Below are positions 34,683 to 40,240 of a stretch of DNA of 40,240 nt, in pieces; within the stretch, counting starts at the first letter, position 1, and each line of letters begins with the position of its first letter. Source of the stretch: Poseidonibacter ostreae (GTDB lineage Bacteria > Campylobacterota > Campylobacteria > Campylobacterales > Arcobacteraceae); the NCBI RefSeq assembly GCF_009208075.1, contig NZ_WFKJ01000028.1:1-40240 (forward strand), in the 5' to 3' direction. A program made the position numbers and the translations under genes. The notes beneath the pieces were generated by a model. That model worked only from the letters and a program-made list of their open reading frames with translations, was not told the DNA's origin and searched no databases.

Positions 34683-35960
34683 ATGACAAAAATCAAAAAA
34701 ATATCTAATATTCTTTTACTTTCAACAACTCTTTTATTTACTGCTTGTTCTACAAAAGAACCTATTGTAAAACTTGAAAAAAATGTTCTTAAAAATACTA
34801 CAATTTATGCAAATGATAATTTTATGAATCAAAATAAACAAAGTAGTGAATATATTAAAAGATATTTTAAAGCTTGGGAACAAAAAAAAGTTTCTTACAA
34901 AATTGAAGATGCGACATGGGGTTTTTCATATAAAAATAAAACCGTTTACTTAGAAAATCATATACAAGCTTCACAAAAATGGTTTGAACAACAAATTAAA
35001 AATTCAAATTTTGATTCTTATAATACACTTTTAAAAAAAGCGATTACTTTAAATAATACTAATATTAGAGTTTTTCCAACATCTTCACCTATGTTTTATA
35101 ATCCTAAAGAAGCTGGTGAGGGTTTTCCTTTTGATTATAATCAAAACTCTGCAATTAAAATAAACACACCTATTTTTGTATCTCATTATTCAAAAGATAG
35201 AGCATGGGTTTATATGCAATCAAATAGTGTTGGTGGCTGGATAAAAGTAAATGATATTGCCTTTGTAGATGAAAACTTTATACAAAAGTTTAAAACAAAT
35301 AACTATGCAGTTGCTATAAAAGAAAAATTTCCAATTTATGATAGCAGCTTTAGAGAATATGTAAAGGTTGCTACTATCTTTCCAAAATTTCAAAATAAGT
35401 ATATTATTGCAAAAAAGGATTTTAACAATAATGCAATTATCACTTATATAAATATAGATTCCTCAAGTGTAGGAAGTATGCCTTTAAAATTTAATGCCAA
35501 AAATAGAATTGAAATAGCAAAAGCAATGCTTGATGAACCTTATGGATGGGGAGGACTACTAAATAATAGAGATTGTTCTAGTTTTACTCAAGATTTTTTT
35601 ATTCCTTTTGGAAAATTTATTTCAAGAAACTCAAAAGCACAAACAAAAAATGGCGAATATCATGATATCTCTACTTTTTCAAAAAAAGAGAAAAAAGAGT
35701 TTATAAAACAAAATGCCATACCTTTCTCAACTTTAGTATATTTAAAAGGACATATAATGTTATATGTTGGAATTAAAAGAGGTGAACCACTTGTAATGCA
35801 CAATATGTGGAGCATTAGATTAAAAGATAAGTGGGGCAAAAAATATAGACATATAGTGGGTAAAGCAACTATTACAAGTTTAGAACCAGGAAAAGAGTTA
35901 GCGGATTTTGATGAAAACAATAATATATTACGTCAGGTAAAAGGTATAGTAATATTATAA
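34683..35960 (+). CDS. Lipoprotein with SH3 domains and an NlpC/P60 peptidase domain
   Basis: 425 residues. The lipoprotein signal ends 'LLFTAC' (C22). The middle has SH3b-type domains ('INTPIFVSHYSKDRAWVYMQ', 'GGWIKVNDIAFVDE'), and the C-terminal part is an NlpC/P60 cysteine peptidase with catalytic C298 in 'NRDCSSFTQDFF' and H357 in 'LKGHIMLYVG'. The order, an N-terminal cap domain, two SH3 domains, then NlpC/P60, is that of gamma-D-glutamyl-diaminopimelate endopeptidases that trim peptidoglycan stem peptides. It should be anchored in the outer or inner membrane facing the periplasm. A palindrome at the ribosome site may control translation. Confidence 0.92.
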   Translation: MTKIKKISNILLLSTTLLFTACSTKEPIVKLEKNVLKNTTIYANDNFMNQNKQSSEYIKRYFKAWEQKKVSYKIEDATWGFSYKNKTVYLENHIQASQKWFEQQIKNSNFDSYNTLLKKAITLNNTNIRVFPTSSPMFYNPKEAGEGFPFDYNQNSAIKINTPIFVSHYSKDRAWVYMQSNSVGGWIKVNDIAFVDENFIQKFKTNNYAVAIKEKFPIYDSSFREYVKVATIFPKFQNKYIIAKKDFNNNAIITYINIDSSSVGSMPLKFNAKNRIEIAKAMLDEPYGWGGLLNNRDCSSFTQDFFIPFGKFISRNSKAQTKNGEYHDISTFSKKEKKEFIKQNAIPFSTLVYLKGHIMLYVGIKRGEPLVMHNMWSIRLKDKWGKKYRHIVGKATITSLEPGKELADFDENNNILRQVKGIVIL

Positions 35961-36038
35961 GTAATAAATTAATAATAATAACGTTATAAAACGATTTTAA
36001 ATATAGATATTAATAAAAACATTTAAAGGGTATTTCTA

Positions 36039-36425
36039 ATGAAAGAAGAAGAATTAAAACTAACAGAAGATTCCTTTTTATTATCAGAAACTGATGAAAA
36101 AGGAATCATACGCTATGCAAATGATGATTTCTGTAAATTTGCAGAATACACACTTGAAGAGTTAATTGGCAAACCACATAATATGGTTAGACATCAAGAT
36201 ATGCCTAAAGCTGCATTTGAAGATTTATGGAAAACAGTTCAAAGTGGTACTCCATGGAAAGGTTTTGTAAAAAATAAAACTAAACATGGAAAATATTATT
36301 GGGTTTTTGCAACTGTATTTCCTTTTACATCATGTGATGGTTCAAAGGGTTATATCTCTTGTAGAAGAATGGCTTCTGAAAAAGAAATCAATAAATATGA
36401 AAATATATATAAAACTATGAAATAG
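36039..36425 (+). CDS. PAS-domain sensor protein, Aer/CetB-like (second copy)
   Basis: 128 residues, a single PAS domain: '[20 protein letters not shown]' then '[20 protein letters not shown]' and '[20 protein letters not shown]'. It is a paralogue of the protein at 16127-16516, with the same Aer-type 'VRH-x-DMPKAAF' signature, and probably binds FAD and reports cell redox state. It precedes the chemoreceptor gene by 8 bases, so the two are co-expressed. A difference from the first copy is a Cys pair near the end ('[15 protein letters not shown]'). Confidence 0.88.
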   Translation: MKEEELKLTEDSFLLSETDEKGIIRYANDDFCKFAEYTLEELIGKPHNMVRHQDMPKAAFEDLWKTVQSGTPWKGFVKNKTKHGKYYWVFATVFPFTSCDGSKGYISCRRMASEKEINKYENIYKTMK

Positions 36426-36433
36426 GAGCTATT

Positions 36434-38662
36434 ATGATACTAAAACTAAAAAGACTATCTGTAGAAAATAAAATGAGATTACTTGTAATCTTTCCTTTAA
36501 TCTTTATCATTGGCTTATCATTATTTATAACAACCACATCATATAAAAAAGAGGTCAAACTTGAGAATGTAAAAGATTTAGTTATTTTAAATACAAAAAT
36601 CTCTTTATTATTACATGAAACACAAAAAGAAAGAGGCGCTAGTGCTGGGTATTTAGGAAGTAAAGGTAAAAAATTCAAAGATATTTTAGAAAAACAAAGA
36701 AATCTTACAAATGAAAGAATTGAAGAGTTCAAAACATATCTAAATAATTTCTCATACTATCCTAATAAGGGAAAAGAGACTATAAATAATGTATTAGATG
36801 AATTATCTAAAATACAAAATTTAAGAAATAGTGTTGATACCTTAGAAATTAAAGCTAAAAAAGCAATAGGATTTTATACAAATTTAAATGCTAATTTATT
36901 ATATTTTATTGCAAAATCTTCTTTAATTGCTGAAGATGAATTAATCATTAAGGATATTACTGCATACTATAATTTTTTAATGTCAAAAGAGAGAGCAGGA
37001 ATTGAAAGAGCAGTTGCTTCAAATGTTTTTGCTGAAGGTACTTTTGCTCCTGGTGTATTTTTAAAACTTTTAACTTTAATCAATGAGCAAGATTCTTATA
37101 TAAAATCATTTTATGTTTATAATTCTGAAAAAGAAGAGTATGTAAGAGAAAAATTTAAAAATCCTATTGTTGATGAAGTTCAAAGAATGAGAGATATTTT
37201 ACTATCTTATGATGAAAATAGAGATATTGTTTTTGATGTAGAACCTACTTATTGGTTTACTACTATTACAAAAAAAATCAATATTTTAAAAGAAGTGGAT
37301 GATTATCTTTCTAAAAGTATTATAAAAGAGATATCTGAAATAGAAGAGAAGGAATATAATAAAATGCTATTAATAGCTATTTTATCAATTGTAATTATAA
37401 CAATTGTTCTTTTATTTGTAATCTTTTTTATTGGAAGTATAAATAGAGGGATTGATAAAATTTATTATGGTATTGAGGATTTTATTAAATACTTAAATAA
37501 AGAAGTTAATGAAATTGAGTATATAAAACTAGGAACAAAAGGTTCTTTAGGTAATCTTGCAAAAATGATAAACTCTAATATAGATAGAATGAATGGTAAT
37601 TTAGAGAAAGATTTATTATGTGTAGGAGAAGCTACTATTACACTTGATAAAGTTGAAAAAGGTTATTACGGCTGTAGAGTAAACTCAATTGCAGCAAATC
37701 CTCAAGTTAGGATACTAGCAAATACTATTAATAAAATGTTAGATAATCAGCAAAAAGTAATTAATGATATTTTAAAAGTTTTAGATGAGTATACAAACTA
37801 TAACTATTTAAGTGTAATTAATACAAAAGATTTAAATGGTGAATCTTTACAAATGGTTGAAGGAATTAATGGTTTAGGTGAATCAATTACAAGTATGTTA
37901 GTTGAAAATAAAGTAAATGGGGAAACTTTACAAAAAGGTTCAAATCAATTATTAAAAAATGTTGATGAATTAAATACAGCTTCAAATGACGCAGCAGCTA
38001 GACTTGAAGAAACAGCAGCAGCAGTTGAAGAGATTACAAGTAATATTGCCTCAAGTAGTGAAAATATTGCACAAATGGCAAAAAATGCAAATGAATTAAC
38101 AGTATCTGCAAACGATGGTGAAAAACTAGCAAATGAAACTGTTTCATCAATGGATGATATTAATACTCAAGTTAGTGCTATTAATGAAGCTATTTCTGTA
38201 ATTGATCAAATTGCATTCCAAACGAATATACTTTCATTAAACGCTGCAGTTGAAGCAGCAACTGCTGGTGAAGCTGGGAAAGGTTTTGCTGTTGTTGCAC
38301 AAGAAGTAAGAAATCTTGCAAGCAGATCTGCTGAAGCTGCAAATGAGATTAAAACATTAGTAGAAAATGCAAGTTCTAAATCTAAAGAAGGAAAAAATAT
38401 TGCAGATTTAATGATAAATGGTTATCATAATTTAAATGAAAATATAAGTAATACTTTATCTTTAATTGATGAAGTAGAAAACTCTGCAAAAGAGCAAAAA
38501 TATGGAATTGAACAAATAAGTGATGCAATTAACAGCTTAGATAAACAAACACAAGTAAATGCAAATATTGCAAATCATACTAATGATATTGCAGGAGAAA
38601 CAGCTAGTTTAGCCAAAAATGTAGTTGAAGCAACTTCTTCTAAAGAGTTTAGAGGAAAATAG
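36434..38662 (+). CDS. Methyl-accepting chemotaxis protein with NIT sensing domain
   Basis: 742 residues. A first membrane helix (about 13-35) leads to a periplasmic NIT (nitrate/nitrite-sensing-type) domain (about 50-290, '[20 protein letters not shown]' and '[19 protein letters not shown]'). A second membrane helix (about 312-337), HAMP-like helices, and a signalling domain with tip '[20 protein letters not shown]' follow. NIT domains often bind nitrate, nitrite or related ligands. The C-terminus 'KEFRGK' is the conserved tail motif of Campylobacterota receptors. It may also receive the signal of the PAS protein encoded just upstream, as CetA does from CetB. Confidence 0.92.
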   Translation: MILKLKRLSVENKMRLLVIFPLIFIIGLSLFITTTSYKKEVKLENVKDLVILNTKISLLLHETQKERGASAGYLGSKGKKFKDILEKQRNLTNERIEEFKTYLNNFSYYPNKGKETINNVLDELSKIQNLRNSVDTLEIKAKKAIGFYTNLNANLLYFIAKSSLIAEDELIIKDITAYYNFLMSKERAGIERAVASNVFAEGTFAPGVFLKLLTLINEQDSYIKSFYVYNSEKEEYVREKFKNPIVDEVQRMRDILLSYDENRDIVFDVEPTYWFTTITKKINILKEVDDYLSKSIIKEISEIEEKEYNKMLLIAILSIVIITIVLLFVIFFIGSINRGIDKIYYGIEDFIKYLNKEVNEIEYIKLGTKGSLGNLAKMINSNIDRMNGNLEKDLLCVGEATITLDKVEKGYYGCRVNSIAANPQVRILANTINKMLDNQQKVINDILKVLDEYTNYNYLSVINTKDLNGESLQMVEGINGLGESITSMLVENKVNGETLQKGSNQLLKNVDELNTASNDAAARLEETAAAVEEITSNIASSSENIAQMAKNANELTVSANDGEKLANETVSSMDDINTQVSAINEAISVIDQIAFQTNILSLNAAVEAATAGEAGKGFAVVAQEVRNLASRSAEAANEIKTLVENASSKSKEGKNIADLMINGYHNLNENISNTLSLIDEVENSAKEQKYGIEQISDAINSLDKQTQVNANIANHTNDIAGETASLAKNVVEATSSKEFRGK

Positions 38663-38670
38663 AATTATAA

Positions 38671-38706
38671 TATAGACTAATTAAGAAAATTTTCTATTAG
38701 TCTATA
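38671..38706 (+). terminator. Long hairpin after the chemoreceptor gene
   Basis: An 11-bp outer stem, TATAGACTAAT (38671-38681) with ATTAGTCTATA (38696-38706), and an inner AGAA/TTCT stem (38684-38695). It begins nine bases after the stop codon. A T-run is lacking, so termination strength is uncertain. Confidence 0.5.
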
Positions 38707-38789
38707 TAAACTAATTATTAAACTCCAAATAATAATAAAATTATGATATCATTATAAATAGTATTTTCAAGCTATTATAAGGTAAGTAA

Positions 38790-40240
38790 TTGAAAAATCT
38801 AACAAAAAATAATACAATACTTTTATTTATATTAATTATAATAATAACTGCAATTTTTGTACTGTTTGGTATTTCAAACTTTAAAAAACAATATACTACA
38901 CTTTCTGAAGAGATATTATTTAAAGAAGCTAGTGCACATTATGACAACATGATAAATACTAGATTATGGAATTCAAATCATGGAGGAGTATATGTCCTTG
39001 CAAATAAAGATTTAAAACCAAATCCATATCTTAAAGACAATCATCTATATTCAAAAGATGATAAATTACTAATAAAAATAAATCCTGCATGGATGACTAA
39101 ACAAATCTCAATATTATCAAATAAAAATAGTAACTATTTTTATAAAATCACAAGTCTAAATCCAATTAATCCTGATAATAAAGCTGATAGTTTTGAAGAA
39201 GAAGCTTTAAAGTTTTTTGATAAAAATAAAGAACAAAGATTCTATTCAAAATTTGAAGATGATAAATTCAACTTTATGGGCTCTTTACTTGTAAATCAAT
39301 CATGTTTAAAATGTCATGCACAACAAGGGTATAAACTAGGAGAAGTAAGAGGAGGCTTAAGAATTTCTATTCCTTTAGGCTCTTATAATCAAAATATTGA
39401 TTTAATTGAGGAAAATAGTTCTTTATTTATATATATTGTAATCTTTTTCTCAATACTTAGTATTGCAGTTATTGTTTACTTTATAAATACTATTTATAAT
39501 AAGCAAAATGAAATTAAAATTTTAAATAACACCTTAGAAGATAAAGTTAAAAATAGAACAACACAATTAAATAATATGTATGAAAATGAAAAATATTTAA
39601 AGGATGTTCTAAAACTAGTTGCAAATGTAAATGAAATGCTACTTAAATCAGACTCATTTAGAACAATTGCTAAAAACTCTATTGATAGATTGGCTCAGCA
39701 TAAACAATATAAATTTATTTGGACAGGTCTTTATTATGAAAATCATTTTGAGCAAGTATATAAATCACATAACAGCAATGCTTTCTTAAATGATGAGCTA
39801 TCACAAGTAGCACTAGAAGCAATAAATACGAAGAAAACTATAATACATAAAATAAAGAAAAAGAATATCGAATTTAATAGAAGAAGTGAAGATATAGAAG
39901 CAAGTTATAATATTAATATTCCATACTCATACAATAAAGTAATGGGTGTTATGACAATTTATACAGATGCAAAAGATGGTTTTAAAAAAGAAGAAATCAA
40001 TATGCTTGAGCAAATTATAAATGATGTAAGTATTTCAATGAATGCACAAGTTCATAAGCAAACTATTTTAAAAATGGAAAATGACAAAATTGCTAATTAT
40101 GAAGAGACTATTTTAGCCTTTGTTAATATTATTGAGCAAAGAGATACATATACAGCAGGACATACTATAAGAGTTGCACAATATTGTAAATTAATAGCTA
40201 AAGAGCTTAAACTAAAAGATGCTGAAATAAAAAAACTTGA
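38790..40240 (+). CDS. Haem-binding periplasmic-sensor HD-GYP phosphodiesterase (partial, runs off the window)
   Basis: An open frame begins at TTG 38790, with AAGG 7 bases before it, and continues past the window end (483 complete codons seen). A membrane helix (about 10-30) is followed by a Tll0287/DUF3365-type domain with the haem c motif C172-L-K-C175-H176 ('NQSCLKCHAQQG'). A second membrane helix lies at about 210-232, then a coiled coil and a GAF-like domain (about 275-430). The beginning of an HD-GYP domain follows ('NIIEQRDTYTAGHTIRVAQY', H458). It should degrade c-di-GMP in response to redox state or gas ligands. The catalytic HD pair and GYP motif lie beyond the window. Confidence 0.88.
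   Translation, partial: MKNLTKNNTILLFILIIIITAIFVLFGISNFKKQYTTLSEEILFKEASAHYDNMINTRLWNSNHGGVYVLANKDLKPNPYLKDNHLYSKDDKLLIKINPAWMTKQISILSNKNSNYFYKITSLNPINPDNKADSFEEEALKFFDKNKEQRFYSKFEDDKFNFMGSLLVNQSCLKCHAQQGYKLGEVRGGLRISIPLGSYNQNIDLIEENSSLFIYIVIFFSILSIAVIVYFINTIYNKQNEIKILNNTLEDKVKNRTTQLNNMYENEKYLKDVLKLVANVNEMLLKSDSFRTIAKNSIDRLAQHKQYKFIWTGLYYENHFEQVYKSHNSNAFLNDELSQVALEAINTKKTIIHKIKKKNIEFNRRSEDIEASYNINIPYSYNKVMGVMTIYTDAKDGFKKEEINMLEQIINDVSISMNAQVHKQTILKMENDKIANYEETILAFVNIIEQRDTYTAGHTIRVAQYCKLIAKELKLKDAEIKKL

Noticed and set aside
35978-35987. Short palindrome ATAACGTTAT before the second PAS gene
   Set aside because: Ten bases in AT-rich DNA are expected by chance, and no repeat of it or link to a promoter was seen.
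35660-36732. Minus-strand frames opposite the NlpC/P60 and chemoreceptor genes
   Set aside because: Both lie opposite well-supported genes and have no ribosome site or known domain.

Overview
The window is strongly AT-rich, gene-dense chromosomal DNA from a member of the Campylobacterota, most likely the Arcobacter group. This rests on the base composition, the many chemoreceptor and two-component genes, a short ComEC without its C-terminal domain, PAS-plus-chemoreceptor gene pairs of the CetB/CetA kind, and 'HQWRQ'-type histidine kinases. This is recognition of gene families, not a database match. I saw no rRNA or tRNA gene, CRISPR array or intact insertion sequence, and no gene-free stretch reaches 300 bases.

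Layout. 1-3139: a repeat-containing unknown protein, an orphan OmpR-type regulator, an SH3/coiled-coil membrane protein and a Crp-type regulator. 3153-4721: a minus-strand tlpA-ccdA-doxX operon with a CRP-like palindrome at its promoter. 4801-4878: a relic of an antitoxin-like gene. 4903-7366: two unknown exported proteins of visibly higher G+C. 7473-11729: sbcD, sbcC and a K+ channel. 11769-13010: a ComEC-type DNA channel. 13090-14837: a small membrane protein and a PhoD-like phosphoesterase gene broken by an in-frame amber codon. 14867-19832: a soluble chemoreceptor with its PAS partner, then a response regulator and a multi-sensor kinase. 19915-20071: a decayed copy of the small gene at 13090. 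20100-25490: a tight operon RraA-like / gamma-glutamylcyclotransferase-like / TPR membrane protein / OvoA (ovothiol synthesis). 25626-27328: a lipoprotein and a DsbA-like thiol oxidoreductase. 27454-31991: a four-gene B12-dependent glutamate mutase operon (S subunit, E subunit, MutL-type ATPase) with an acyl-adenylating enzyme. 32112-35960: a small cytochrome c, a diguanylate cyclase, a TDT-like transporter and an NlpC/P60 lipoprotein. 36039-38662: a second PAS-plus-chemoreceptor pair. 38790-end: a haem-binding HD-GYP sensor cut off by the window edge.

The most interesting unit is the glutamate mutase operon. It holds everything needed to make and maintain a coenzyme-B12 mutase producing 3-methylaspartate, but none of the catabolic genes (methylaspartase, mesaconase). 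Instead it ends in an adenylating ligase, followed directly by a hairpin. This points to a biosynthetic use of 3-methylaspartate not normally associated with these bacteria. Other themes are thiol and redox chemistry (TlpA/CcdA/DoxX, DsbA-like, OvoA), sensing (two PAS-receptor pairs, two c-di-GMP enzymes, two OmpR regulators), and several signs of gene decay.
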